64,000 nucleotides of DNA, from positions 62,001-126,000 of the forward strand of contig CAWBNB010000010.1 in the NCBI GenBank assembly GCA_963789885.1. The letters are read 5' to 3'. The translations under genes and the position numbers were made by a program. The notes under the pieces were generated by a model that made no database searches, had not been told where the DNA came from, and saw nothing but the letters and a program-made list of their open reading frames with translations. Origin of the DNA: DATEDA01 sp963789885 (GTDB taxonomy: Bacteria; Pseudomonadota; Gammaproteobacteria; Burkholderiales; SG8-39). Positions 39,236-49,600 of this stretch are shown here, piece by piece; position 1 is the stretch's first letter; the number at the start of each line of letters is the position of its first letter.

Positions 39236-39448
39236 GACCGTTCAACGTCGGTCGGTCGCCGTAAGCAAGCACCGCGCCGATCCGCAATCGTCGCAGCGGG
39301 TTAGAAATCGCGCGGAAATCTGCGGCGCGTTTCGTTTTTTTCCGCCGCCGCATCGCGCACGAGTCGTGCGCTGCACGCGTGCGACTCGCACGCAGCGAGT
39401 TGCCGCACAGCGCGCACAATTTCATTACCGCGTGGGAATTTTTGAGCG

Positions 39449-39454
39449 TAGAAT
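39449..39454 (+). promoter_or_regulatory. Candidate -10 for dusB-fis
   Basis: TAGAAT 36 bases before the dusB ATG, with discriminator CGCGCTCC. The upstream 255-base gap is less GC-rich than its surroundings, with T-runs and a 7-bp dyad (CGAGTCG ... CGACTCG near 39360-39387). fis promoters are typically stringent and GC-rich at the start site. Confidence 0.35.
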
Positions 39455-39490
39455 CGCGCTCCTCTCGATTGCATTTCCCCCTCGCGACGA

Positions 39491-40504
39491 ATGCAGATCG
39501 GCACGCACGTGCTGCGGAACGGCCTTTTTGTCGCACCGATGGCAGGCGTGACCGATCGGCCCTTCCGCAAGCTCTGCAAGCGCTTCGGCGCGGGGCTCGC
39601 GGTGTCGGAAATGATGGCGTCGAACCCGAGCCTGCGCGCGACCGAGAAGTCGCGCCGCCGCGCCGACCATCGCGGCGAGGCCGAGCCGATCGCGGTGCAG
39701 ATCGCCGGCGCCGATCCGGCCATGATGGCGGATGCCGCGCGCGAAAACGTCGACCGCGGCGCCCAGATCATCGACATCAACATGGGCTGCCCCGCGAAGA
39801 AGGTCTGCAACCGGGCCGCCGGGTCGGCACTGCTGCGCGACGAGGGCCTGGTGGCGGGCATCCTCGACGCCGTCGTGCGGGCGGTAGGCGTCCCGGTCAC
39901 CCTCAAGATCCGCACCGGCTGGGATCCGGGAAACCGGAATGCGGTGCGCGTCGCGCGCATTGCGGAACAGGCCGGGGTTCGCCTCCTCGCCATCCACGGT
40001 CGCACCCGCGCCTGCGGCTTCGGCGGCACCGCCGAGTACGATACGATCCGCGAGGTGAAGGCGGCGACCTGCCTGCCGGTGATCGCGAACGGCGATATCG
40101 CGACGCCGGAGGACGCGAAGCGGGTGCTCGACTACACCGGTGCCGACGGCGTGATGATCGGACGCGCCGCGCAGGGGGCGCCGTGGATCTTCCGCGACAT
40201 CGAACACTATCTCGCAACGGGCCGGCGGTCACCTCCGCCGGCGCTCGCCGAGGTCCGCGACGTACTGCTCGCCCACCTCGCCGAGCTCCACGAGTTCTAC
40301 GGCGCGGAGGCGGGCGTGCGCATCGCCCGCAAACACGTCGGCTGGTACGTGAAACCGCTTGCCGGGTCCGCGCAGTTCAGGGAGGCGCTGAACCGGATCG
40401 AGTCGTGCGAGGAGCAGCTCGCGGCAGTCGGGCGCTACTTCGACGAGCTCGCGCAACATAAAACCTACCTGCGTTGCGATAACAAAGAGGAGTTGGCGGC
40501 ATGA
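39491..40504 (+). CDS. dusB: tRNA-dihydrouridine synthase DusB
   Basis: A flavin TIM-barrel enzyme reducing tRNA uridines, 337 residues. It opens VLRNGLFVAPMAGVTDRPFR and has the catalytic Cys in NMGCPAKKVCNRAAGSALL, the FMN/tRNA motif AIHGRTRACGFGG and VIANGDI. It forms the conserved dusB-fis operon, with the fis ATG overlapping the dusB stop as ATGA. Confidence 0.96.
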   Translation: MQIGTHVLRNGLFVAPMAGVTDRPFRKLCKRFGAGLAVSEMMASNPSLRATEKSRRRADHRGEAEPIAVQIAGADPAMMADAARENVDRGAQIIDINMGCPAKKVCNRAAGSALLRDEGLVAGILDAVVRAVGVPVTLKIRTGWDPGNRNAVRVARIAEQAGVRLLAIHGRTRACGFGGTAEYDTIREVKAATCLPVIANGDIATPEDAKRVLDYTGADGVMIGRAAQGAPWIFRDIEHYLATGRRSPPPALAEVRDVLLAHLAELHEFYGAEAGVRIARKHVGWYVKPLAGSAQFREALNRIESCEEQLAAVGRYFDELAQHKTYLRCDNKEELAA

Positions 40505-40743
40505 GGCAGACCTCCAGCGAGATCGCAGAGACCGTGCGCAAGTCCCTCGAGCGTTATTTCAAGGACCTCGACGGGGAGCGGCCGCGGGCGATCTACGACA
40601 TGGTGCTGAAGAACGTGGAGAAGCCGATGCTCGAGACGGTGCTCGTCAAGTCCGGAGGGAACCAGACGATCGCCGCGGCAATGCTGGGCATCAACCGGAA
40701 CACGCTGCGCAAGAAGATCAGCCAGCACAAGATCAAGGTTTAA
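40501..40743 (+). CDS. fis: Fis family nucleoid protein / DNA-binding regulator
   Basis: An 80-residue Fis-like protein with the C-terminal helix-turn-helix GGNQTIAAAMLGINRNTLRKK and the dimerisation helices (SLERYFKDLDGERPRAIYDMVL). The N-terminal beta-hairpin of E. coli Fis is shortened, as in other betaproteobacteria. Its role is in chromosome structure and rRNA/tRNA promoter activation. Confidence 0.95.
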   Translation: MRQTSSEIAETVRKSLERYFKDLDGERPRAIYDMVLKNVEKPMLETVLVKSGGNQTIAAAMLGINRNTLRKKISQHKIKV

Positions 40744-40747
40744 CGGC

Positions 40748-40818
40748 GGGGAAGGGAGAAGGGGGAAGGGTGACTGCAGAGCGGCCCGCGCTTACCCCTT
40801 CCCCCTTTTCCCTTCCCC
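40748..40818. repeat. Long purine/pyrimidine inverted repeat between fis and purH
   Basis: A 24-base purine arm (40748-40771, built of GGGGAAGGGA units) pairs with a 25-base pyrimidine arm (40794-40818) with about two imperfections, around a 22-base loop. It starts 4 bases after the fis stop and ends 13 bases before the purH ATG. It would form a very strong RNA hairpin. Confidence 0.75.
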
Positions 40819-40831
40819 CTTCCTGCCGCAA

Positions 40832-42397
40832 ATGGACATCCGCATCCGGCAGGCGCTCGCCAGCGTCTCGGACAAGACCGGCCTCGCCGACTTCGCGCGC
40901 TCGCTCGCGCTGTTCGGCGTTTCCATCCTGTCGACCGGCGGCACCGCGAAGCTCCTCGCCTCGAGCGGGGTGAAGGTCACCGAGGTCGCCGACTACACCG
41001 GCTACCCGGAGATGCTCGACGGGCGGCTGAAGACGCTGCACCCGAAGATCCACGGCGGACTCCTCGCGCGGCGCGACCTGCCGGAGCACATGGCGGCGAT
41101 CAAGGAGGCGGGCACCGAGCCGATCGACCTCGTCGTCGTCAACCTCTACCCGTTCCGCGAGACGATCGCGCGGCCGGGCTGCACCTTCGACGAAGCGATC
41201 GAGAACATCGACATCGGCGGGCCGACGATGGTGCGCGCCGCAGCGAAGAACCATGCGGGCGTGGCGGTGGTGACCGATCCGGCGGACTACGACGGGGTCA
41301 TCGCCGAGATGGAGGCGAACGGCGGCGCGCTCAGCGCCGCGACGCGGCTCGCGCTCGCGAAGAAAGCGTTCGCACACACCGCCGCGTACGATGCGGCGAT
41401 CGCGAACTACCTCACCGGTCTGGATGCCGAGCGCAAACCCACGCTCTTCCCCGGCCGCCTGACCCTGCAGTGGGAGAAGGTGCAGGACATGCGCTACGGG
41501 GAGAACCCGCACCAGCTCGCGGCCTTCTACCGCGACCCGGAGACGGTGGCAGGGAGTCTCGCGCGGTACACCCAACTCCAGGGCAAGGAGCTTTCCTACA
41601 ACAACATCGCGGACGCGGACGCGGCGTGGGAGTGCGTGAAGACGTTCGAGCGCCCGGCGTGCGTGATCATCAAGCATGCCAATCCCTGCGGCGTCGCGGA
41701 AGGCGCGGATACGCTCACCGCATACCGGCACGCGTTCAAGACCGACCCGACCTCGGCGTTCGGCGGGATCATCGCGTTCAACCGGCCGCTCGACGGACCG
41801 ACCGCGGACGCGGTCGCGAAGCAGTTCGTCGAGGTGGTCATCGCACCGGAGATCGGCGCCGACGCGCGCGCAGTGCTGGAAGCGAAGCAGAACGTCCGCG
41901 TGCTCGCGGTGCCGATGGGGCACGCCGCGCAAGTCTATGACCTCAAGCGCGTCGGCGGCGGCGTGCTGGTGCAGACGCCGGACGCGAAGAACGTCACCGC
42001 CGCCGAGCTGAAGGTGGTGACGAAGCGCGCCCCGACCGCCGCCGAGCTCGAGGACCTGCTCTTCGCCTGGCGCGTCGCCAAGTTCGTCAAGTCGAACGCG
42101 ATCGTGTTCTGCGGCGGTGGCATGACGCTCGGTGTCGGCGCCGGGCAGATGAGCCGGGTCGACAGTGCGCGGATCGCATCGATCAAGGCGCAGAACGCGG
42201 GACTCTCGCTCGCCGGCTCGGTGGTCGCGTCCGACGCGTTCTTCCCGTTCCGCGACGGCGTCGACGTCGTCGCGCAGGCGGGCGCGCGGGCGATCATTCA
42301 ACCGGGCGGCAGCATGCGCGACGACGAGGTGATCGGGGCCGCCGACGAGCTCGGGCTCGCGATGGTGTTCACCGGCGTCCGGCATTTCCGACACTAG
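40832..42397 (+). CDS. purH: Bifunctional AICAR transformylase / IMP cyclohydrolase PurH
   Basis: It catalyses the last two steps of purine (IMP) synthesis. It has 521 residues. The N-terminal MGS-like cyclohydrolase domain has ALASVSDKTGLADFARSL, ILSTGGTAKLL and GRLKTLHPKIHGGLLARRD. The AICAR transformylase domain has RYGENPHQLAAFY and the catalytic Lys-His of IIKHANPCGVA, ending SMRDDEVIGAADELGLAMVF. It is followed by purD after 71 bases. Confidence 0.97.
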   Translation: MDIRIRQALASVSDKTGLADFARSLALFGVSILSTGGTAKLLASSGVKVTEVADYTGYPEMLDGRLKTLHPKIHGGLLARRDLPEHMAAIKEAGTEPIDLVVVNLYPFRETIARPGCTFDEAIENIDIGGPTMVRAAAKNHAGVAVVTDPADYDGVIAEMEANGGALSAATRLALAKKAFAHTAAYDAAIANYLTGLDAERKPTLFPGRLTLQWEKVQDMRYGENPHQLAAFYRDPETVAGSLARYTQLQGKELSYNNIADADAAWECVKTFERPACVIIKHANPCGVAEGADTLTAYRHAFKTDPTSAFGGIIAFNRPLDGPTADAVAKQFVEVVIAPEIGADARAVLEAKQNVRVLAVPMGHAAQVYDLKRVGGGVLVQTPDAKNVTAAELKVVTKRAPTAAELEDLLFAWRVAKFVKSNAIVFCGGGMTLGVGAGQMSRVDSARIASIKAQNAGLSLAGSVVASDAFFPFRDGVDVVAQAGARAIIQPGGSMRDDEVIGAADELGLAMVFTGVRHFRH

Positions 42398-42468
42398 GCG
42401 GCGATCGAATGCGTTCGCCCGACTTTGGGGAGCACGAGGGGCTGTGGCCCCTCGTGTCGTGAAGCCCG

Positions 42469-43746
42469 GTGAAGCTTCTCGTCATCGGCAGCGGCGGCAG
42501 AGAACACGCGCTCGCGTGGAAGCTCGCCGCGAGCCCGCGCGTGCAGAAGATCCTGGTCGCGCCCGGCAACGGCGGCACCGCGCGCGAGCCGGGCGTCGAG
42601 AACGTCGCGATCACCGATCTCGATGCGCTTGCCGACTTTGCCGCGCGCGAGCAGATCCACCTCACGGTCGTCGGGCCCGAGGCGCCGCTCGCGGCCGGTG
42701 TGGTCGACCGCTTCCGCGCGCGCGGACTGAGGATCTTCGGTCCGACGCAGGCCGCGGCGCAGCTCGAGAGCTCGAAAGCGTTCGCGAAGAGCTTCCTCAT
42801 CCGCCACGGCATTCCGACGGCCGCCTACGAGACCTTCACCGAGGCGCGGGCGGCGCACGCGTACGTCGACCGTCGCGGCGCGCCGATCGTGGTGAAAGCC
42901 GACGGCCTCGCCGCCGGCAAGGGCGTCGTCGTCGCGACGACCGCGGCGGAGGCGCACGCGGCGATCGACCGCATCCTCGTCGATCGGGCGATGGGCGAGG
43001 CGGGAGCGCAGCTCGTCATCGAGGAGTTTCTCGACGGCGAGGAGGCGAGCTTCATCGCGCTCGTCGACGGCGAGCACAGCCTCGCGCTCGCGACGAGCCA
43101 GGACCACAAGCGCCTCCGCGACGGCGACGACGGCCCGAACACCGGCGGCATGGGCGCCTATTCGCCGGCGCCGGTCGTCACGCCGGCGCTGCACGCGCGG
43201 ATCGTGCGCGAGATCGTCACGCCGACCGTGCGCGGGATGGCGAAGGACGGCATTCCCTACTCCGGGTTCCTGTACGCCGGCGTGATGATCGACCGCGCGG
43301 GCGACCCGAAGGTGCTCGAGTTCAACTGCCGGCTCGGCGATCCGGAGACGCAGCCGATCCTGATGCGGTTGAAGAGCGACCTGTTGCCCCTACTCGAGCA
43401 CGCGCTCGACGGCAAGCTCGACCGCATCGAGGCCGACTGGGACCGGCGCACCGCGCTCGGCGTGGTGCTCGCCGCGGCGAACTATCCGCAGACGCCGCGC
43501 AAGGGCGACGAGATCACCGGCCTCCCTCCCGCCGCGCAGGACTGCCACGTCTTCCACGCCGGCACCGAGCTCGCCGCCGGCAAGCTCGTCACGAGCGGCG
43601 GCCGGGTCCTCTGCGTCACCGCCCTCGGCGACAGCGTGAAGATGGCGCAGAAGCGCGCTTACGAAGCGGTGGCCGCGATCCGGTTCGAGGGCATGCAGTA
43701 CCGCCGCGACATCGGCTTCCGCGGGATCGCCACGCGCAAGAGTTGA
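42469..43746 (+). CDS. purD: Phosphoribosylamine--glycine ligase PurD
   Basis: An ATP-grasp ligase for the second step of purine synthesis, 425 residues from GTG 42469. It opens KLLVIGSGGREHALAWKLA and has VVGPEAPLAAGV, the ATP-grasp loop VVKADGLAAGKGVVVA, DHKRLRDGDDGPNTGGMGAYSPAP and LEFNCRLGDPETQ. Together with purH it forms a purine operon. Confidence 0.97.
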   Translation: MKLLVIGSGGREHALAWKLAASPRVQKILVAPGNGGTAREPGVENVAITDLDALADFAAREQIHLTVVGPEAPLAAGVVDRFRARGLRIFGPTQAAAQLESSKAFAKSFLIRHGIPTAAYETFTEARAAHAYVDRRGAPIVVKADGLAAGKGVVVATTAAEAHAAIDRILVDRAMGEAGAQLVIEEFLDGEEASFIALVDGEHSLALATSQDHKRLRDGDDGPNTGGMGAYSPAPVVTPALHARIVREIVTPTVRGMAKDGIPYSGFLYAGVMIDRAGDPKVLEFNCRLGDPETQPILMRLKSDLLPLLEHALDGKLDRIEADWDRRTALGVVLAAANYPQTPRKGDEITGLPPAAQDCHVFHAGTELAAGKLVTSGGRVLCVTALGDSVKMAQKRAYEAVAAIRFEGMQYRRDIGFRGIATRKS

Positions 43747-43774
43747 GCTCGGGCGCTGTGGTTAAATGCGGCGC

Positions 43775-44692
43775 ATGAACGTCGCCGCAGTCAGGGACTA
43801 TCTCACCAACCTGCAGGACCGTATCGTCGCCGCGCTCGAGCGGGTCGACGGCGGGCGCTTCCGCCGCGACGCGTGGACGCGTCCCGAGGGCGGCGGCGGC
43901 GATTCGCGCGTGATCGAGGACGGCGCGCTATTCGAGCGCGGCGGCGTCAACTTCTCGCACGTCACCGGGGCGCAGCTGCCGCCGTCGGCGAGCGCCGCGC
44001 GGCCCGAGCTCGCCGGGCGCGGCTTCGAGGCGATGGGCGTGTCGCTCGTGCTCCATCCGCGCAATCCGTACGTGCCGACGGTGCACATGAACGTGCGCTG
44101 CTTCGTCGCGACGAAAGCCGGAGAGCCGCCGCAGAGCGCGGCCGCGGATCCCGTCTGGTGGTTCGGCGGCGGCATGGACCTGACGCCGTACTACGGTTTC
44201 GAGGACGACGCCGCTCACTTCCACCGGACCTGCCGGGACGCGCTCGCACCGTTCGGCGACGATCTCCACCCGCGCTTCAAGCTCTGGTGCGACGAGTACT
44301 TTCGCCTCCGCCATCGCGACGAGCCGCGCGGCGTGGGCGGCATCTTCTTCGACGATCTCGCCGCGCCGGACTTCGCGACCTGCTTCGGCATCGTGCGGAG
44401 CGTCGGCGATCACTTCCTGCCGGGGTACCTGCCGATCGTCGAGCGCCGCCGGAACGAGGCGTTCGGCGAGCGCGAGCGCGACTTCCAGGCGTACCGCCGC
44501 GGGCGCTACGTCGAGTTCAATCTGGTGTACGACCGCGGCACGCTCTTCGGTTTGCAGTCGGGCGGCCGCACCGAATCGATCCTGATGTCGCTGCCGCCGG
44601 TCGTGAAGTGGCGCTACGACTGGCGGCCGGAGCCCGGGACGCCCGAAGCGCGCCTCTATGAAGTCTTTCTCGTTCCGCGCGACTGGCTCTAG
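43775..44692 (+). CDS. hemF: Oxygen-dependent coproporphyrinogen III oxidase HemF
   Basis: It converts coproporphyrinogen III to protoporphyrinogen IX using O2. It is about 305 residues with GVNFSHVTGAQLPPSAS, NPYVPTVHMNVR, WWFGGGMDLTPYYGFEDD and YVEFNLVYDRGTLFGLQSGGR. I prefer ATG 43775 (MNVAAV) over ATG 43766 because a TTAAAT -10-like hexamer overlaps the upstream ATG. The mRNA could then be nearly leaderless. The stop overlaps that of the convergent HAD gene at the palindrome CTAG. nadD, often next, is absent. Confidence 0.96.
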   Translation: MNVAAVRDYLTNLQDRIVAALERVDGGRFRRDAWTRPEGGGGDSRVIEDGALFERGGVNFSHVTGAQLPPSASAARPELAGRGFEAMGVSLVLHPRNPYVPTVHMNVRCFVATKAGEPPQSAAADPVWWFGGGMDLTPYYGFEDDAAHFHRTCRDALAPFGDDLHPRFKLWCDEYFRLRHRDEPRGVGGIFFDDLAAPDFATCFGIVRSVGDHFLPGYLPIVERRRNEAFGERERDFQAYRRGRYVEFNLVYDRGTLFGLQSGGRTESILMSLPPVVKWRYDWRPEPGTPEARLYEVFLVPRDWL

Positions 44693-45408
44693 CAGCCAAG
44701 CTGCCGTGCGAGGTCCACGAAGTCTTTCGCGTTAAAGTCGAAGCGCGGCTCGGGCGCGAGATCCGCTTTCGCCGGGTCGCCGCGCTCCATCGGCCGCGTC
44801 ACGAAGGCCGTGCGCAGGCCGGCGCGCGCCGCGGCGTCCAGATCGTCCTTGTGCGCGGCGACCATCAGCACCTGGCCGGGCGCGAGGCCGAGCAGCCGCG
44901 CCGCGCCCTCGTACGCCTCGCGGTCGGGCTTGTAGTGCCCGAATAGCTCCGCCGACAGGATGCAATCCCACGGCAGTCCGCCGTGCTTCGCCATGTTGGT
45001 GAGGAGCGCCACATTGCCGTTCGAGAGCGTCGCGATCACGAACTTCTTCTTGAGCCGCTTCAGCCCCGGCACCGAATCTTTCCACGGCGCGAGGCGGTGC
45101 CAGGCGCGGTTGAGGTGATCCTTCTCCGCCTCGGTGAGGCCGCCGATCGCGAAGCGCGCAAGGAGATCGTCGAGGATCACGCGGTGCAGGCCGTCGATAT
45201 TCGTCCACGGAAGATCGCCGCGCCGCACACGGTCCATCGCCGGCCGGTAGCCCGCGCGCCAGGCGTCGACGAACGCCACCCAGTCGAGCGCGAGCTTCTT
45301 CTTGCGCCCGAGCTTACGGCCCTCGGCAGTGATCGAGCCGCGCCAGTCGACCACGGTGCCGAACACGTCGAACGTCAGGGCCCTCACTTCGCGTGCGATC
45401 TTTTTCAC
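44689..45408 (-). CDS. HAD hydrolase, haloacid dehalogenase type II-like
   Basis: A 239-residue HAD protein. The nucleophile motif is ALTFDVFGTVVDWRGS, the Ser/Asn motif is IATLSNGNVALL, the Lys is in HYKPDREAYEGAA, and VMVAAHKDDLDAA completes the acid pair. This matches (S)-2-haloacid dehalogenases, though such genes are often annotated on fold alone. It starts at GTG 45408, whose GTGA overlaps the hemW stop. Confidence 0.85.
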   Translation of the reverse strand: MKKIAREVRALTFDVFGTVVDWRGSITAEGRKLGRKKKLALDWVAFVDAWRAGYRPAMDRVRRGDLPWTNIDGLHRVILDDLLARFAIGGLTEAEKDHLNRAWHRLAPWKDSVPGLKRLKKKFVIATLSNGNVALLTNMAKHGGLPWDCILSAELFGHYKPDREAYEGAARLLGLAPGQVLMVAAHKDDLDAAARAGLRTAFVTRPMERGDPAKADLAPEPRFDFNAKDFVDLARQLGC

Positions 45409-46601
45409 TTCGCCTCCGGGAGGAAGAGCTGCAGGAGATCGTTCAGGAACCGCCGGCCAAGCGGCGTCGGGCGGATCCGTACGTGGTCGCGCTCGATGAG
45501 GCCCTTCGCCTCGGCGGCGGCGAGCTGCCGGTCGACTGCTGCGAGCTGCAGTCCGGTGCGCTCGACGAACAGCGTCACGTCGAACCCCTCGGCGAGCCGC
45601 AGCGCATTCATCATGAACTCGAACCCGAGCTCGCGACGATCGACCGGACGGCGCTCCTGCACGCCGTCGCCTGCAGCGACGCGCGCGAGGTACTCGCGCG
45701 GCTGCTTGTAGCGCATCTCGCGCACGATGCGATCGTGGAAGGAGAGTTTCGAGTGCGCCCCGGCGCCGATGCCGAGGTAATCGCCGAAGCGCCAGTAGTT
45801 GAGGTTGTGCCTGCACTCGGCGCCGGGGCGCGCGTACGCCGAGGTCTCGTAGTGGACGTAGCCCGCGCCAGCGATCCGCTCCTCCACCATGTCGCCGATC
45901 GCCGCGGAGGTCTCTTCGTCCGGCAGCGGAGGCGGGAAGCGATGGAAGAGTGTGTTTGGCTCGAGCGTCAGGTGATAGAAGGAGAGATGCGGCGCGCGAG
46001 CAGCGAGTGCTTCGGCCGCGTCGCGTTCGGCCGCGGCGAGTGTCTGCCCGGGCAGCGCGTACATGAGATCCAGGTTGAAGTTGTCGAAGCTCGCGTGCGC
46101 GATCTCGATCGCGCGCCGCGCCTCGTGGTCGTCGTGGATGCGGCCGAGCGCCTGGAGGTGAGTCGGGTTGAAGCTCTGGATGCCAATCGAGAGCCGGTTC
46201 ACGCCCGCGGCGCGGAAGTCGCGGAATTTCCCGGCCTCGAACGTTCCGGGGTTCGCCTCGAGCGTGATCTCGGCGTCCGCCGCGAGCTGCAGCCGCGCGC
46301 GGAACGCCGCAAGCAGCCGGTCAATGGCCGCTGCCGGCAGCAGGCTCGGCGTTCCGCCGCCGAAGAAGATCGAGTGAACGCGCCGGCCCCATACCGACGG
46401 CAGCGCACGCTCCAGATCGGCGATGAGCGCGTCGAGATACGCGGCGTCGGGGAGCGCTTCGCGGAGCTCGTGCGAATTGAAGTCGCAATAGGGGCACTTC
46501 CGCACGCACCAGGGGACGTGCACGTAGAGGGCGAGCGGGGGGAGCGCGGCGAGGCGGAGCTGGGCGCCCGCGGCGGGGACGTGTACGACGGTGCTGGACA
46601 T
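45405..46601 (-). CDS. hemW: HemW, radical-SAM heme chaperone (formerly HemN-like)
   Basis: A radical SAM protein of 398 residues. The cluster motif is WCVRKCPYCDFNSH, followed by FFGGGTPSLL, TLEANPGT, NRLSIGIQSFN and LMYALPGQT. The extra N-terminal Cys of HemN is absent, favouring HemW (heme insertion) over coproporphyrinogen dehydrogenase. It is normally next to rdgB. Here a 5.9-kb island on the other strand separates the two. Confidence 0.93.
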   Translation of the reverse strand: MSSTVVHVPAAGAQLRLAALPPLALYVHVPWCVRKCPYCDFNSHELREALPDAAYLDALIADLERALPSVWGRRVHSIFFGGGTPSLLPAAAIDRLLAAFRARLQLAADAEITLEANPGTFEAGKFRDFRAAGVNRLSIGIQSFNPTHLQALGRIHDDHEARRAIEIAHASFDNFNLDLMYALPGQTLAAAERDAAEALAARAPHLSFYHLTLEPNTLFHRFPPPLPDEETSAAIGDMVEERIAGAGYVHYETSAYARPGAECRHNLNYWRFGDYLGIGAGAHSKLSFHDRIVREMRYKQPREYLARVAAGDGVQERRPVDRRELGFEFMMNALRLAEGFDVTLFVERTGLQLAAVDRQLAAAEAKGLIERDHVRIRPTPLGRRFLNDLLQLFLPEAK

Positions 46602-46682
46602 GACGCGCCCGGATGATAGAGCACGGTAGCGTCCCCGGCGCGTCGCCAGCCCGACTTCCGGAAGCCCGCGGAGCGCGTTAGC

Positions 46683-49600
46683 ATGTTCGCCCGAACGCCC
46701 GCTCGGCTTTACCGCGCAAGGTTCGGAGTGGTGGACGCCACCGTCGCAGCGTGCCCCAAGTGCGGCAGGACGAACCGCGCCGAGGCGGCGTTCTGCGACG
46801 CGTGCGGCACGCCGCTGCGCAGCCCGATCGCGGACACGGTGCGCGCCCAGGTCGCCACCGGCGACGGCGAGGTGTTCGTCGGCCGCGAGCGCGAGCTCGC
46901 CGCGCTCGGCACCGCTCTCGACCAGGCGCTCGACGGCGCGGCCGGATCGTGATGCTCTCCGGCGAGCCGGGCATCGGCAAGACCCGCACCGCGCAGGTGC
47001 TCGCCCGCTACGCGGAGCACCGCGACGTGCGCGTGCTGTGGGGCCGCTGCTACGAGGAGCCGGGCGCACCGCCGTTCTGGCCGTGGCTGCAGCTGATCCG
47101 CGCGTGCGCCGAGTCGTACGACGACGCGCGCCTGCGGACGCTGCTCGAATGCGGGCGCAGCCGATCTCGCGGAGATCGTGCCGGAGCTCGCCCAGCGCCT
47201 GCCCGACCTCGCGGCGGTCGAGCGTCCCGCCGACGCGACGCAGGCGCGCTTCCGCCTGTTCGACGCGATCGCCGGCTTCTGGAAGCGCGCCGCCGCGGAC
47301 GCGCCGCACCTGCTCGTCCTCGACAACCTGCACTGGGCCGACGCGCCCTCGCTCCGCCTGCTCGAGTTCCTCGCGCCGACGGTCGGCGCCGCGCGGCTTC
47401 TCGTGCTCGGGACCTACCGCGACATCGAGCTGTCGCGCCGCCACCCGCTGTCGAACACGCTCGGCGAGCTCGCGCGCGATCCCGCGGTTCCAGCGCCTGC
47501 GCCTCGCCGGCCTGAGCCTCGGCGAGGCGAGCCGGTTCATGGCGGCCGCGTCCGGCCGGCCGCTCCCGCCGGACCTCGCTCGCGGCGGTGCACGGCCAGA
47601 CCGAGGGCAATCCGCTCTTCCTCGGCGAGATCACGCGCTTCCTCGTGCAGGAGGGCGTGCTCGACGAAGCCGCCGCCGCCGCGCGCGCCGGCCTCGGGCC
47701 GGTGCTCCGGCGCATCCCCGAAGGCGTGAAGGAGGTGATCGGCACCCGCCTCAACCGCCTCTCGCCCGGATGCAACGCGGTGCTCGCGAACGCCGCCGCG
47801 ATCGGGCGCACCTTCAGCGCAGAAGTGCTCGCCGCCCTGCTCGACGCCGGCTCCGAGGACGCGCTCGCGGGCGCGCTCGAGGAGGCGCTCGCGGCGGCGG
47901 TGATCGAGCCGGCGGTCGAGCCGGGCTGCTACCAGTTCAGCCACGCCCTGGTGCGCGAGACGCTGTACGACGAGATTCCCGCCGATCCGGCGCGCCCGCC
48001 TGCACCTGCGCATCGGCGCCGCGCTCGAGACGCTGCACGGCCGCGACCCGATGTCGAGCCTCGCCGCGCTCGCGCACCACTACTGCGCGGCGCTGCCCGG
48101 CGGCGACCCGCGCAAGGCCGCGGACTACGCGCAGCGCGCTGCCGAGCGCGCCGACCAGCTGTTCGCCTACGAGGAGGCGGCACGCTATTGCCGCCTCGCG
48201 CTGCAGGCGCTCGAGGCCAAAGGCGCGTCCGACGATCCCGCGCGCCGCTGCCGGCTGCTGATCGCGCTCGGCCAGGCGCTCGTCAAGACCGGCGAGAACC
48301 TGCAGGCTGCGGACGTGCTCCAGCATGCGGCGGCGAGCGCCAAGGCGCTCGGCGTGTCGGAGGAGTTCGCGCGCGCGGCGCTCGCCTTCGAGGAGGCGAC
48401 CTGGCGGCCGGGCATTCCGGGCGACGCGGCCGCGCGGCTGCTGCGCGACGCGCTCGCCGGTCTCGCCGAGGAGGACAGCATCCTCCGGGCGCGCGTCCTG
48501 AGCTCGCTGACGCGGGCGCTCGTCTTCAGCGGCGCGCTCGACGACGCGCACGCGGTGCACGCGCAAGCGCTCGCGATGGCGCGCCGCCTCGGCGACCCCG
48601 CCACGATCGCCGCGGCGCTGCGCTCCGTCGCCACTGCGCGCTGGCTGCCGCAGCAGTTCGCCGCCCGGGTGCAGGTCGCGCGCGAGGCCGAGGACCTCGC
48701 CGAGACGATCGGCGACCGGGAGCGGGTGCTCGAGGCGGCGAGCTGGCGCCTGTTCGACCTGATGGAGCTCGGCGACCTCCACGCGCGCGCGCACGAGTTC
48801 GAGGCCTACACTGAAGCTCGCCGACGAGGTCCGCCAGCCGTTCTACCAGTACATCGGCGTCTCCTCGCGCGCGATGATGGCGCTCTTCGAGGGCCGGCTC
48901 GAGGAATCGGAGCGGCTCGCGCGCGAGGCGCTCGAGCTCGGCGGCCGGATGCCGGGCCTCGACGCCGAAGGGGTCTACGGCCTGCAGATGTTCAGCGTGC
49001 GGCGCGAGCAGGGCCGCCTGCGGGAGCTCGCGCCGGTGGTCGCCCACTTCGTGCAGCACACCGCCGCGGCGGCGACGTGGCGGCCGGGGCTCGCGCTCGT
49101 CTACAGCGAGCTCGGCCTCGCCGACGAGGCGCGCGCCGAGTTCGAGGCGGTCGCCGCGAACGGCTTCGAGAGCGTGCCGAAGGACGCCCGCTGGGTGACC
49201 TGCATCGCCTACCTCGCCGAGGTCTGCGCGTTCCTCGGCGACGCCGAGCGCGCCGCCGCGCTCTACGCCGAGCTCGCGCCGTTCGAAGGCCGCAACCTCA
49301 TCGCGCCGCCGAACGTCGCCTGCTTCGGCGCCGCGTCGCGCCATCTCGGGATGCTCGCGGCCACGATGAAGCGCTGGCCCGACGCCGAGCGCCACTTCGA
49401 GGCCGCGCTCGCCATGAACGCGCGCCAGCGCGCTCGCCCGTGGCTCGCCCACACGCAGCACCAGTACGCGGCGATGCTCCTCGCTCGCAACGGCGCCGGC
49501 GATCGCGAGCGGGCGATCGCGCTCCTCGACGAGGCGCTCGCCGCGGCGCGGGAGATCGGGATGCCGGCGCTCGCGGAGCGCGCGGCCGCGCTACGGGAAG

